Below, one piece after another: positions 1 to 7,833 of a stretch of 14,694 nt of DNA (position 1 is the stretch's first letter; each line of letters opens with the position of its first letter). The position numbers and the translations under genes were made by a program. Source of the stretch: UMGS755 sp045595795. Its GTDB lineage: Bacteria > Bacillota > Clostridia > UBA1381 > UBA9506. A model generated the notes under the pieces. That model was not told where the DNA came from and did not search any database. It was given only the letters and a program-made list of their open reading frames with translations. The DNA is taken from assembly GCA_045595795.1 (NCBI GenBank), contig JAZOBC010000019.1, positions 1 to 14,694 of the forward strand. The letters are read 5' to 3'.

Positions 1-291
1 CATATGAGGACCGGTATGGGTATGTGTTGCCGCAATCATAATTGCATCAAAAGGTACGCCTGTTGCTTTTGAAATAGCCATGCGGATGTTATCCATCAGC
101 TTTTTTCTGATACCCAAATGATCAATGCTGATTAGAATAACTCGTTTTTCGTTACACGAAAGGGCAAGGGCATTAATCTCTAAATCGTCTAAAATGGCTT
201 CTGCCCTTCTGATTTTATAGTACCCCCCAACTTCAATTCCCATCGCGGGGTTGATATTCACTCTTCCAAATCCTGCACTTAATTTACTCAT
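1..291 (-). CDS. Neutral/alkaline ceramidase-like protein, N-terminal fragment (cut by window edge)
   Basis: The first 97 residues of a protein that continues beyond the window. The start is fixed by ATG at 291 with GGAG a few bases upstream. The visible part opens with an AGFGRVNINP strand typical of the N-terminal domain of the neutral/alkaline non-lysosomal ceramidase family, followed by GGYY, a DDLEINALAL segment, LISIDHLG and, near residues 90-95, the motif THTHTGP. In characterised family members the histidines of that motif help bind the active-site zinc. No signal peptide is visible, so this is probably one of the cytoplasmic ceramidase-like proteins common in Firmicutes; whether it cleaves ceramide or another amide is unknown. 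It has its own promoter (363-391) and is not clearly in the glnA operon. Family call fairly secure, substrate not. Confidence 0.8.
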   Translation of the reverse strand, partial: MSKLSAGFGRVNINPAMGIEVGGYYKIRRAEAILDDLEINALALSCNEKRVILISIDHLGIRKKLMDNIRMAISKATGVPFDAIMIAATHTHTGPHM

Positions 292-362
292 AGTTCTTCT
301 CCTTTTCACTCACAAAATCCATCAAGGCCATTTTGAGCACATATACATAAAATCTAATTTTT

Positions 363-391
363 ATTATAGCATCACATAGTGGCGAGAACAA
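363..391 (-). promoter_or_regulatory. Sigma-A-type promoter of the ceramidase-like gene
   Basis: On the minus strand a TTGTTC -35 box (386-391) and a perfect TATAAT -10 box (363-368) are separated by exactly 17 bases. The predicted start of transcription is near 356, giving a leader of about 65 bases before the ATG at 291. The 13-bp direct repeats at 414-448 lie directly upstream. Confidence 0.65.
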
Positions 392-413
392 CCTGCTTTT
401 CTTTTCAAAAACA

Positions 414-448
414 ATACATTTTTTGCTGTTTTATCATACATTTTTTGC
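414..448. repeat. Pair of 13-bp direct repeats upstream of a promoter
   Basis: ATACATTTTTTGC occurs at 414-426 and identically at 436-448, a period of 22 bases or about two helical turns. The repeats sit roughly 64 and 86 bases upstream of the predicted transcription start of the ceramidase-like gene. That is the usual place for an activator binding as two units on one DNA face. A regulatory role is inferred; the repeat itself is seen directly. Confidence 0.6.
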
Positions 449-499
449 AACCACCAACTGCAATTTTTGTTTGGTATGATAAAAATGGTATTTTTTAAT

Positions 500-519
500 C
501 CAAGGCGCTCTACCCTTGG
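500..519 (-). terminator. Weak hairpin downstream of glnA, possible terminator
   Basis: CCAAGG (500-505) and CCTTGG (514-519) form a 6-bp stem with an 8-base loop, 12 bases past the glnA stop. The RNA that follows reads AUUAAAAAAUACCAUUUUUAU, which is AU-rich but lacks a clean U-tract. It may be an inefficient terminator or a 3' end stabiliser. Confidence 0.3.
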
Positions 520-531
520 CAATCATGTATT

Positions 532-1962
532 TTACAGATTGTAGTACTTATCAAACTCCGCAGGATGAGGAATTGCAGCCAGTTGACGGCACTCTTCACG
601 CTTAGAGCTGATGAAGTTCTTCAGCAGTTCTTCTGGGAATACACCGCCGGCCGTCAGATACTCATGGTCAGCCTCCAAAGCATCCAATGCCTGCTCTAAC
701 GAAGTAGGTAGGTGCTTGAGCTTCGCTTTTTCCTCATCACTTAAGTGGAACAGATTCATATCGTATGGACCCCAGCCATTTGCATGAGGATCAATCTGAT
801 TCTTAATGCCGTCAATACCTGCCATTAAAATAGCCGCATAGCAGAAATAGGGGTTGCAGGTTGCATCGGGATTTCTCAACTCAAATCGACGCAAGCCCGG
901 TTCCTTTGCATAAGCAGGAATACGGATCACAGCGCTGCGGTTTGATGTAGCATAACCAACAGTAACAGGCGCTTCAAAACCGGGAACCAACCGCTTAAAG
1001 GAGTTGGTGCTGGGATTGGTGAGTGCACACAGAGAAGCAATGTGCTTTAAAAGACCTCCCATAAAATAGTGTGCTTCTTTGCTCAGGTGTGAATAGCCGT
1101 TATCATCAGAGAACACCGGCTGGCCATCTTTTAAGAGCAGGATATGCACATGCATGCCGCTACCTGCTTCACCCATAACCGGCTTCGGCATAAAGGTCGC
1201 AGACAGACCGTATTTTCTTGCCGTATTATGAATGATATATTTAATCATCATGGTTGCGTCTGCCATTTTAGACATTTCACCCAGCTCCGGCTCAATTTCA
1301 AACTGACCGGCAGCACCCACCTCGGGGTGATGATAGTTCAGCGCAATGCCTGCTTCTTCAATGAGCATACACATTTCGCTACGGGCTTCATAAGAAACGT
1401 CAAAGGGCTTTGCAACGTGATAGTTCTTCTGCTTTGCCACAACATTACCGCTACCTTCTACACCGCTGTTCCAGTGAGCCTGCAGAGCATCCACAGACAT
1501 GCCAATGGCATTGGGGCTTACATCCCAGCCCACCTGGTCAAACAGATAAAATTCAAACTCAGGCAGAATTTTCATAGTATCAGCAATGCCACAATCTCTC
1601 ATGTATTGTTCAGCAGCCCGCACAATGTTACGGGGATACTGTGCCAAAGGACGGTTTTCCGGATTATCAATAATCATGGCATTACCGGTCATAGACAGTG
1701 TAGGAATCTGGCAGAAGGGGTCAATGGCTGCTGTATCGGGGTCGGGAATAAAGACCATGTCGCTCTTCTCAACCACAGCGTAACCATAGTTGGAAGCATC
1801 AAAGCCAATACCGTTTTTCATGGTTTTTTCCGAGAAATTTTTCGCTGGAATGGTAACATGGCGATATTGACCGTTAATATCAACCATCTTGAAGTCAACC
1901 ATTTTGATATCATGCTTTTCTATCATCTTCATGATATCTTGTACCGTTTTTTTCATTGTCAT
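532..1962 (-). CDS. glnA: Type I glutamine synthetase
   Basis: ATP-dependent amidation of glutamate to glutamine, normally as a cytoplasmic dodecamer. It has 476 residues, the length of the longer GSI-beta class. Visible motifs are the beta-grasp N-terminus with GFDAS (53-57), EFEFYLFD (135-142), AHWNSG (162-167), HHPEVGAAGQ (211-220), the ATP-site MPKPVMGEAGSGMH (258-271), catalytic-loop PGFEAP with Glu330, and NRSAVIRIP (341-349). The adenylylation tyrosine of GSI-beta (NLY) is replaced by Phe405 in NLFHL, so that control is probably absent. The AAGGAG site lies only 3 bases before the first ATG but 9 before the third codon (ATG at 1956), so Met3 may be the true start. It lies 54 bases after thiN with no strong terminator or promoter between (TACAAT at 2007-2012 is a weak -10 candidate). 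No GlnR box was recognised. Confidence 0.97.
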   Translation of the reverse strand: MTMKKTVQDIMKMIEKHDIKMVDFKMVDINGQYRHVTIPAKNFSEKTMKNGIGFDASNYGYAVVEKSDMVFIPDPDTAAIDPFCQIPTLSMTGNAMIIDNPENRPLAQYPRNIVRAAEQYMRDCGIADTMKILPEFEFYLFDQVGWDVSPNAIGMSVDALQAHWNSGVEGSGNVVAKQKNYHVAKPFDVSYEARSEMCMLIEEAGIALNYHHPEVGAAGQFEIEPELGEMSKMADATMMIKYIIHNTARKYGLSATFMPKPVMGEAGSGMHVHILLLKDGQPVFSDDNGYSHLSKEAHYFMGGLLKHIASLCALTNPSTNSFKRLVPGFEAPVTVGYATSNRSAVIRIPAYAKEPGLRRFELRNPDATCNPYFCYAAILMAGIDGIKNQIDPHANGWGPYDMNLFHLSDEEKAKLKHLPTSLEQALDALEADHEYLTAGGVFPEELLKNFISSKREECRQLAAIPHPAEFDKYYNL

Positions 1963-2016
1963 GCGCTCCTTTTATTTTATTAAATCCAAATTCAACTTAC
2001 AAAAAAATTGTAATCA

Positions 2017-2637
2017 TCAGTCTCGGCTGAGAATCACCATCATCACACCGGACTCAATGCTGATTTCAGCCATATCCGCCGTAAATTCATTACTGACACC
2101 ATAAGGGTTACCCCAATCCATGGAAGCTCCATTTAGCCCATAGTATAAACCCTTGGTGCAAATGCCTGCTACCGGCACTAACGGAAGCAGGGATAGCTTA
2201 TAGCCCGAACGTTTAGGAATTTTGACACTGTCTGTGAACATGAGCAGCTCATTGCGTTCATCAATTAACCGAAGAACCACGCCTTTGGAAAGACCCATAT
2301 AGACTAACGATATAGCCGCTAGGCTATGGTCTAACCGACTGCCCCTGGCCCCGAACAGCAAAACCTCCGTCGCACCTTGTCTGATGGCATAATTGATGCA
2401 GGTATGTAAATCCGTTTCGTCCTTTTCAACAGGCAGACGTGTTACGGGAATTTCCGGCGGAACACAATCTGCATCACATGAATCAAAATCACCAATTACC
2501 AAATGCGGTGTTATCCCAATGGCCTTGCAATTCAAGTAACCGCTATCAGCGCACACAACAAGGTCACAATGGTCAAAATATCGTTTGTAAAAATTAGGCT
2601 CACCAATATCGCCGCCTGCAATCACAATGGCTCTCAT
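2017..2637 (-). CDS. thiN: Thiamine pyrophosphokinase
   Basis: Transfers pyrophosphate from ATP to thiamine to make thiamine diphosphate. I place the start at the ATG at 2637 (MRAIVIAGGD), because GGAGG lies 8 bases upstream of it; a longer reading from the TTG at 2652 would put that ribosome binding site inside the coding region. The 206-residue product has DSG (31-33), the metal/nucleotide motif GDFDS (49-53), EKDETD (71-76) and GARGSRLDH (96-104), all signature elements of the family, then a C-terminal beta-sandwich domain that would bind thiamine. It follows rpe, with only the ribosome binding site between them, which matches the conserved rsgA-rpe-thiN order in Firmicutes and implies cotranscription. 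Confidence 0.95.
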   Translation of the reverse strand: MRAIVIAGGDIGEPNFYKRYFDHCDLVVCADSGYLNCKAIGITPHLVIGDFDSCDADCVPPEIPVTRLPVEKDETDLHTCINYAIRQGATEVLLFGARGSRLDHSLAAISLVYMGLSKGVVLRLIDERNELLMFTDSVKIPKRSGYKLSLLPLVPVAGICTKGLYYGLNGASMDWGNPYGVSNEFTADMAEISIESGVMMVILSRD

Positions 2638-2652
2638 GGATTTAGCCTCCAA

Positions 2653-3297
2653 TTAATGTTGAGCTTTAAAATCACGAACAGCCTGCGCGGGATCTTCGCT
2701 GCCGAACACAGCACTGCCTGCAACAATAACGTTTGCGCCGGCTTCAACCGGCACATGCAGGTTCGACAGATATACGCCGCCGTCAACCTGAATATCAAAA
2801 TCAGGTCCCAGTATTTTGCGTGCCTCGCTGATTTTAGAATTCACATCAGGAATATATTTCTGACCACCAAAACCTGCGTAAACACTCATAATGAGCAGCA
2901 TATCAATTTTATCGAAGTAGGGCATCGCACGGGAAAGATCCGCATCTGGGTTTAAAGCAAGTCCTGCTTTTTTGCCCAAGGACTTAATCTGCGCAAGCGT
3001 TGCCTCAATATCACTATCACATTCAACGTGAATGGTGATGATGTCTGCACCTGCTTTAGCAAAGGACTCTACATATTTATGGGGCTCGCTAATCATCAAA
3101 TGCGCATCAAATACCATGTTGCTTTTTTTGCGAAGAGATTCAATCACAGGCACACCAAAGGAGAGATTCGGCACCAGATGACCATCCATTACATCTAAGT
3201 GTAAATAGTCGGCACCGGCTTTTTCGATGTTTTCCACTTCTTCTGCCAGTCTTGAAAAATCTGCCGCCAACAGAGACGGCGCTAACTTAATTGCCAT
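2653..3297 (-). CDS. rpe: Ribulose-phosphate 3-epimerase
   Basis: Interconverts D-ribulose 5-phosphate and D-xylulose 5-phosphate in the pentose phosphate pathway. The 214-residue TIM barrel is full length. It shows LAPSLLAADF (5-14), HLDVMDGH (33-40) with metal ligand His33 and catalytic Asp35, FDAHLM (63-68) with His66, and QVDGG (170-174) with Asp172. The phosphate/flexible loop reads SVYAGFGGQ (138-146), where most family members have VNPGFGGQ or VEPGFGGQ; the GFGGQ core is kept. The start ATG at 3297 has only a distant AAAGG (12 bases away), so initiation may be weak or coupled to upstream translation. It lies 44 bases after rsgA. Confidence 0.96.
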   Translation of the reverse strand: MAIKLAPSLLAADFSRLAEEVENIEKAGADYLHLDVMDGHLVPNLSFGVPVIESLRKKSNMVFDAHLMISEPHKYVESFAKAGADIITIHVECDSDIEATLAQIKSLGKKAGLALNPDADLSRAMPYFDKIDMLLIMSVYAGFGGQKYIPDVNSKISEARKILGPDFDIQVDGGVYLSNLHVPVEAGANVIVAGSAVFGSEDPAQAVRDFKAQH

Positions 3298-3341
3298 AAT
3301 GTTTCATAACCTTTCTATGATAAATTTTTTCCTTACAAATT

Positions 3342-4220
3342 TTATTTCCATACTTTTGCTGTCTTGAGTTCCTGATAGATTGCGCAATAACTTTCATAAC
3401 GCTCCTGTGTAACCTTGCCTTTCTCCACAGCCTCTTTCACGGCACACCCGGGTTCTGCAATATGAGCACAACCTGCAAACCGACAAGCTTCATCACAAGC
3501 CGCCATTTCGGGAAACAGTCGCCAAAGCACATCTACAGCAATGCCTTCTGCCGCATAGGAAGAAAAACCCGGTGTATCAAAAACATAACCCCCAAACGGC
3601 AATTCAAACAACTCCGTATGTCGTGTGGTATGTCTGCCCCGTCTGGTCTTATCGCTCACCGAACCGGTTTCTACGGAAAACGCTTCGCTCAAGTGATTTA
3701 AAAGCGTAGACTTTCCAACCCCCGAGTTCCCCGCAAACGCTGTAATTTTATCTTTTAAAATAGCTTTTAATTCCGCTAAACCCTGCTCAAATTTTGCACT
3801 GGTTGGGATGACGGGATAGCCTGTTGTCTCATAAATCTGCCTTAAATGCTCAGCACGCTCAGGCTCTAAATCTACCTTGTTAATGCAAATAATCGGCTGA
3901 ACCCCTGCCGCTTCTGCCGTAACCGTCAGTTGGTCGGTAAGAAGCAAGCTGGATTCCGGATTTTTGACCGAAACAGTCACAATCAACTGGTCAATGTTTG
4001 CAACCGGTGGACGAATAAACGCATTTTTTCGGGGCAAAATTTCTTCTACACTGCCTTTTTCTGCTGCTTCAGCCGTTCTCTTAACACGCACCAAGTCACC
4101 GACCATCGGAATTTCGCCCTCGCGGCGAAACCGTCCTCTGGCGCGACACTCAATTAAACCTTCAGCAGTTTTTACATAGTAAAATCCGCCAATTCCTTTT
4201 ACAATGGTTCCTGTTAACAT
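3342..4220 (-). CDS. rsgA: Small ribosomal subunit biogenesis GTPase RsgA
   Basis: Circularly permuted GTPase that acts late in maturation of the 30S subunit. The 292 residues show an N-terminal OB-fold (about 1-70), then G4 NKVD (114-117) and G5 TSAK (140-143) before G1 GNSGVGKST (164-172), G2 RGRHTT (194-199) and G3 DTPG (215-218). That permuted order is diagnostic. The C-terminal zinc knuckle is Cys246, Cys251, His253 and Cys259. The start has AAGGAG 4 bases upstream. It begins 17 bases after the kinase gene, and the kinase-rsgA link is conserved; in other Firmicutes this GTPase is reported as a PrkC target, which suggests, but does not show, regulation by its neighbour here. Confidence 0.97.
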   Translation of the reverse strand: MLTGTIVKGIGGFYYVKTAEGLIECRARGRFRREGEIPMVGDLVRVKRTAEAAEKGSVEEILPRKNAFIRPPVANIDQLIVTVSVKNPESSLLLTDQLTVTAEAAGVQPIICINKVDLEPERAEHLRQIYETTGYPVIPTSAKFEQGLAELKAILKDKITAFAGNSGVGKSTLLNHLSEAFSVETGSVSDKTRRGRHTTRHTELFELPFGGYVFDTPGFSSYAAEGIAVDVLWRLFPEMAACDEACRFAGCAHIAEPGCAVKEAVEKGKVTQERYESYCAIYQELKTAKVWK

Positions 4221-4237
4221 AGCACTCCTTATTCGTT

Positions 4238-6004
4238 TCAGCCGGCATTGGGCGGTCCAATGACGATGTCGGGTGTTGTGGAGGGACGCTGCGAGCCTTC
4301 TGATGACGGATTATCTCCTGTCTGCGGTGACTGTGTCGGCTCATTTTCCTCCTCAGGTCCTGCAGAAATTTCTAATTTAACATCGGTTTGTTCGCTCACT
4401 TCTTCACCGGCAGTAGGACTTTGGCTTATGACGGTTCCCTCGGGTCGATTGCTATTGCGTTTTACAATAGAACCCCAGGTCAGACCTTCCTCCAATAGCA
4501 GAGCCTTAGCCTCCTCCTCTGTCATGCCAAGCAAATAAGGAACTTCTATCTTATCATTTGCCTTACCTGTGCTGATATAGATTGTAACAGAGGTTGAACC
4601 GTCAACAGAGGTCCCTGCAGAGGGAATTTGACGAACAACACAGTCTTTTGCGATGGTCTCACTGGCTTCTCCAACAATGGAATAGCGCAGCTTTTTATCC
4701 TCCAAAATTTTTTGAGCCTCTGTGTCTTTACGATTAATTAAATCAGGCATGGAGAATTCCTTTAAGCCGGCACTAATCACAACCTTAATGGTAGCATTTT
4801 CTTTCACCATATCACCCGCGGCAGGCTTTTGAGAAATAATCTTGCCGGACCCTACCGTATCACTCTGCTCTTCCTTTTCAATTTCAATTTTCAATTCACT
4901 ATTCACAATCAATTCTCGTGCGTCTTCAAGAGTCATATTCGTAAAATCTGGCAGTTCCAGTTTTTCGCCGCCTTTATTGCCGGTTAAAAAGAACCCCGCA
5001 AAAAACAACGCAACAACCAACGCAAGACCGGCAAGTACACCCAACAAAATAGACAGCACGTCTTTTTTCTTGTTCTGTGAATCAGATTTCATTAACTCAT
5101 CCGGCAACACGGCACCATCTGAAGATTTGACAATCGGTGTCCTTGTGGTATGACCGCTTGCCAGTCCACTATAATCCACTTCATTGCCCGTGTAGACCTT
5201 CTTCAGATCAACCAGCATCTGCACAACAGAATCATAGCGCAGTACCTGCTCTTTGCACATAGCACGACGAATGACATTTTCCAGTGACTTCGGCACGGTG
5301 GGATTGAGCGCCGTGGGTGCGTCCGGTTCCTTTTCAATGTGCTGCATCGCGATAGAAATGGCAGTATCTCCCTCAAAAGGCAGCTTACCTGTCACCATTT
5401 CATACATAACAACACCCAATGAATAAATATCGGTTTTATGGTCCATATAGCCGCCGCGTGCCTGCTCCGGTGAAAAATAATGCACGCTGCCCATGGTGGC
5501 ATTGCCCGTAGTAATGGTGCTGGAGCTAATGACCTTGGCAATACCAAAATCCGTAATTTTCACTGTTCCCTCGCGGGTAATGATAATATTGTGAGGCTTA
5601 ATATCCTTGTGGATAATACCTTTTTTGTGTGCGTGGTCAAGTCCTGCACAAATTTGCGCCGCATAATCAACCGCTTCACGCCAAGGAATGACCCCTGTTG
5701 CCTCAACATATTGCTTCAGTGTCACACCCTCAACATATTCCATAACAATGTAGTCAAGATCACCATCCTGACCAACATCAAAAATTGACACAACATTCGG
5801 GTGAGACAAACTGCCTGCCGACTGCGCCTCAACCTTGAAACGGCTGATAAATTCTTTATCCTCCCGAAATTCAGGACGCAACACCTTAATGGCAACGTAA
5901 CGATTTAATACCAAACATTTTGCTTTATAAACAATCGCCATACCGCCTTTTCCAACGGTTTCAACGATCTCGTAACGATTTCCGATCAATGTTCCATTCA
6001 TCAT
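4238..6004 (-). CDS. prkC: PASTA-domain Ser/Thr protein kinase (PrkC/StkP type)
   Basis: Membrane kinase that senses peptidoglycan fragments or lipid II through external PASTA repeats. Residues are numbered here from a possible GTG start at 6013; I prefer ATG at 6004 because the AAAGG site is 3 bases from the GTG but about 12 from the ATG, so the start is not settled. The kinase domain (14-275) has the glycine loop GKGGMA (21-26), Lys43 in AIKVL, HKDIKPHN with Asp137, DFG (155-157) and a Ser/Thr-rich activation loop before SPEQARGG. A single hydrophobic span covers about 319-343. Three PASTA repeats follow at about 351-416, 417-484 and 486-552, then a 39-residue Pro/Ser/Thr/Glu-rich tail. HKD replaces the commoner HRD. 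It starts just after the PP2C phosphatase gene, its expected antagonist. Confidence 0.96.
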   Translation of the reverse strand: MMNGTLIGNRYEIVETVGKGGMAIVYKAKCLVLNRYVAIKVLRPEFREDKEFISRFKVEAQSAGSLSHPNVVSIFDVGQDGDLDYIVMEYVEGVTLKQYVEATGVIPWREAVDYAAQICAGLDHAHKKGIIHKDIKPHNIIITREGTVKITDFGIAKVISSSTITTGNATMGSVHYFSPEQARGGYMDHKTDIYSLGVVMYEMVTGKLPFEGDTAISIAMQHIEKEPDAPTALNPTVPKSLENVIRRAMCKEQVLRYDSVVQMLVDLKKVYTGNEVDYSGLASGHTTRTPIVKSSDGAVLPDELMKSDSQNKKKDVLSILLGVLAGLALVVALFFAGFFLTGNKGGEKLELPDFTNMTLEDARELIVNSELKIEIEKEEQSDTVGSGKIISQKPAAGDMVKENATIKVVISAGLKEFSMPDLINRKDTEAQKILEDKKLRYSIVGEASETIAKDCVVRQIPSAGTSVDGSTSVTIYISTGKANDKIEVPYLLGMTEEEAKALLLEEGLTWGSIVKRNSNRPEGTVISQSPTAGEEVSEQTDVKLEISAGPEEENEPTQSPQTGDNPSSEGSQRPSTTPDIVIGPPNAG

Positions 6005-6020
6005 TTTTCTCACAATCCTT

Positions 6021-6782
6021 TCAGCACATTTCAGATTCTTTGGTTAAAAGCACTGCCGTGATGTTGTCGTAGCCACCCTTTTGGTTTGCTTCAGCAATCA
6101 GTTGCTGTGCAACCCGTTCTAAAGAGGCACCACGACTCTCTGACATAAGTGCCGCTAACTCCGAATCTGACAACATATTTGAAAGACCGTCTGAACAAAG
6201 TAGCAGCGTATCTTCGACACAAACCGAAAACTCATATATATCAATTTCCACGCCCGGTTCTGTTCCAAGCGCACGGGTGATGACATTTTTTTGCGGATGC
6301 GACTGCGCCTCCGCCTCCGTAATCTTCCCGTTATTTAATAATTCCTGAACCAACGAATGATCCGTCGTAATTCTGTGCAGCGAATCGTCCCGCAAAAGAT
6401 AAACACGCGAATCACCCACATGTGCAACCATTGCATGCTCTTTAAAGAGAAAACACATCGAAAGTGTGGTTCCCATGCCACTATACGTCGGCTCTGCAAG
6501 AGCTTTTTCGTAAATAAACTTATTGGCTTGCTTCACCGCTGTAATCAATAAATCTTTTAAATCTGACATGGACATTTCGCCATGAAACTTTTGATTAATC
6601 TCTTCGCTGATTTTGCGAATCGCCATGGCACTGGCAACCTCGCCCGCCTGATGACCTCCCATACCGTCTGCCACAATGGCGTATCCGGCATCAAGTTCCT
6701 TGCTGTATTCAGATATGTAGTAGCCATCCTCATTCAAAGGACGAGTACGACCCACATCCGTACAGCCTCCACTCAATAGCAT
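6021..6782 (-). CDS. prpC: PP2C-family Ser/Thr protein phosphatase
   Basis: Metal-dependent phosphatase that reverses phosphorylation by the adjacent PASTA kinase. The 253-residue soluble protein carries the bacterial PP2C motifs in order: RPLNED (14-19), VADGMGGHQAGE (37-48), GMGTT (102-106), AHVGDSR (120-126), TTDHS (139-143), CSDGL (196-200) and GGYDN (236-240). Asp19, Asp39, Asp198 and Asp239 are the expected metal ligands. No transmembrane segment is present. GAGGTG precedes the ATG by 5 bases. It lies 9 bases after rlmN and just before the kinase gene, the standard phosphatase-kinase pairing, also called stp in cocci. Confidence 0.97.
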   Translation of the reverse strand: MLLSGGCTDVGRTRPLNEDGYYISEYSKELDAGYAIVADGMGGHQAGEVASAMAIRKISEEINQKFHGEMSMSDLKDLLITAVKQANKFIYEKALAEPTYSGMGTTLSMCFLFKEHAMVAHVGDSRVYLLRDDSLHRITTDHSLVQELLNNGKITEAEAQSHPQKNVITRALGTEPGVEIDIYEFSVCVEDTLLLCSDGLSNMLSDSELAALMSESRGASLERVAQQLIAEANQKGGYDNITAVLLTKESEMC

Positions 6783-6791
6783 GCTATCACC

Positions 6792-7832
6792 TCAAATTCC
6801 TTTGCTTCTTTCTTTCACTTGATGTTTTAGCTGCCCGCAAGCTGCGCTGATATCTGCACCCAACTCACGACGCGTCGTCGCTGAAACACCTTGCCCAAGC
6901 AAACTATCTAAAAACTGCTTCACAGTTTCTTTGTTGCTTTTATGAAAACCTTCTCTTGCATCGTTAACAGGAATCACATTCACATGATACTGCAATCCCG
7001 AAAATAGTCTCACTAATTCTTTCGCGTGTGCCGGACTGTCATTTTCTCCTTGAATCAAAGCATATTCCAGCGTAATTCGTCTGCCGGTTGCCGCCTGATA
7101 GGCGTGCAGGCTTTCCACAAGCTTGCGCAGAGGATATTTTTTATTCACCGGCATCATGGCGCTTCTCTGTTCATCAAACGGAGAATGAACCGAAACAGCC
7201 AACGTAATGGGTAACTTTCTCTCCCCTAACAGTATAATTTTATCACATAATCCGCAAGTTGACAAGGTAAAATGTCGATATCCAATGTTAAGTCCGTCTT
7301 CATGACCGGCAATCTCCATAAACAATAAAACCTGTTCCAAATTATCAAGCGGTTCTCCCATACCCATCAAAACCACATTGCCAATTCGCACAGATAAATC
7401 CCGCTGTGCCACAAGCAACTGTCCTATCATTTCTCCGGCTGTCAAATCCCGGCTTTTGCCACCCACAGCCGACGCACAAAAACGGCAGCCCATGTTACAA
7501 CCGGCTTGAGTAGAAACACAAATGGTGTGGCCGTGATGATAAGACATAACCACACTTTCGATGACTTCCCCATCGGAGAGACGAAAGGCATACTTGACTG
7601 TGCCGTCCATCGACTGTTGTTTGCAGGCAATTTCCGGCAGAGCCATGGTGCATTCTGTTTGCAACCGGCTTCGAAAATTCTTCGAAAGATTTGTCATCTG
7701 TTCAAAATCTGTCACGCCGCTATATAACCAGCTAAAAAGCTGTTTTCCGCGAAAGGCTTTTTCGCCCATGGTTTCTGCCAATTCGCAAAGACCCTCGCGG
7801 CTCATGCTATATAAATCATATCGCTTAGCCAT
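6792..7832 (-). CDS. rlmN: Dual-specificity rRNA/tRNA adenine-C2 methyltransferase RlmN (radical SAM)
   Basis: Methylates C2 of A2503 in 23S rRNA and of A37 in some tRNAs, using two SAM molecules and a methylated cysteine intermediate. The 346-residue length is normal. The radical-SAM cluster motif is Cys112-x3-Cys116-x2-Cys119 within QAGCNMGCRFCAS; GMGEP (157-161) binds SAM; SVHSP (214-218) follows; and the C-terminal ISAACGQL carries the methyl-accepting Cys332. No Cfr-specific features stand out, and the housekeeping setting argues for RlmN. One base separates it from the rsmB stop, and its GGAG site lies inside the last codons of rsmB, so translation is probably coupled. Confidence 0.96.
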   Translation of the reverse strand: MAKRYDLYSMSREGLCELAETMGEKAFRGKQLFSWLYSGVTDFEQMTNLSKNFRSRLQTECTMALPEIACKQQSMDGTVKYAFRLSDGEVIESVVMSYHHGHTICVSTQAGCNMGCRFCASAVGGKSRDLTAGEMIGQLLVAQRDLSVRIGNVVLMGMGEPLDNLEQVLLFMEIAGHEDGLNIGYRHFTLSTCGLCDKIILLGERKLPITLAVSVHSPFDEQRSAMMPVNKKYPLRKLVESLHAYQAATGRRITLEYALIQGENDSPAHAKELVRLFSGLQYHVNVIPVNDAREGFHKSNKETVKQFLDSLLGQGVSATTRRELGADISAACGQLKHQVKERSKGI

Positions 7833-7833
7833 G

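Noticed and set aside
1144..1983. A 279-residue open frame antisense to glnA
   Set aside because: It overlaps a certain gene entirely, has no recognisable domain and reads as a shadow of glnA codons.
1997..2013. TTACAA/TTGTAA inverted repeat between thiN and glnA as a terminator
   Set aside because: The stem is only A/T-rich with a 5-base loop and no following U-tract.
2638..2652. TTG start extending ThiN by five residues
   Set aside because: The extension consists of the GGAGG ribosome binding site; ATG at 2637 has ideal spacing.
3287..3307. Six-codon open frame overlapping the rpe start (possible leader peptide)
   Set aside because: Its ribosome binding site is only 2 bases from the ATG and nothing else supports translation; likely chance.
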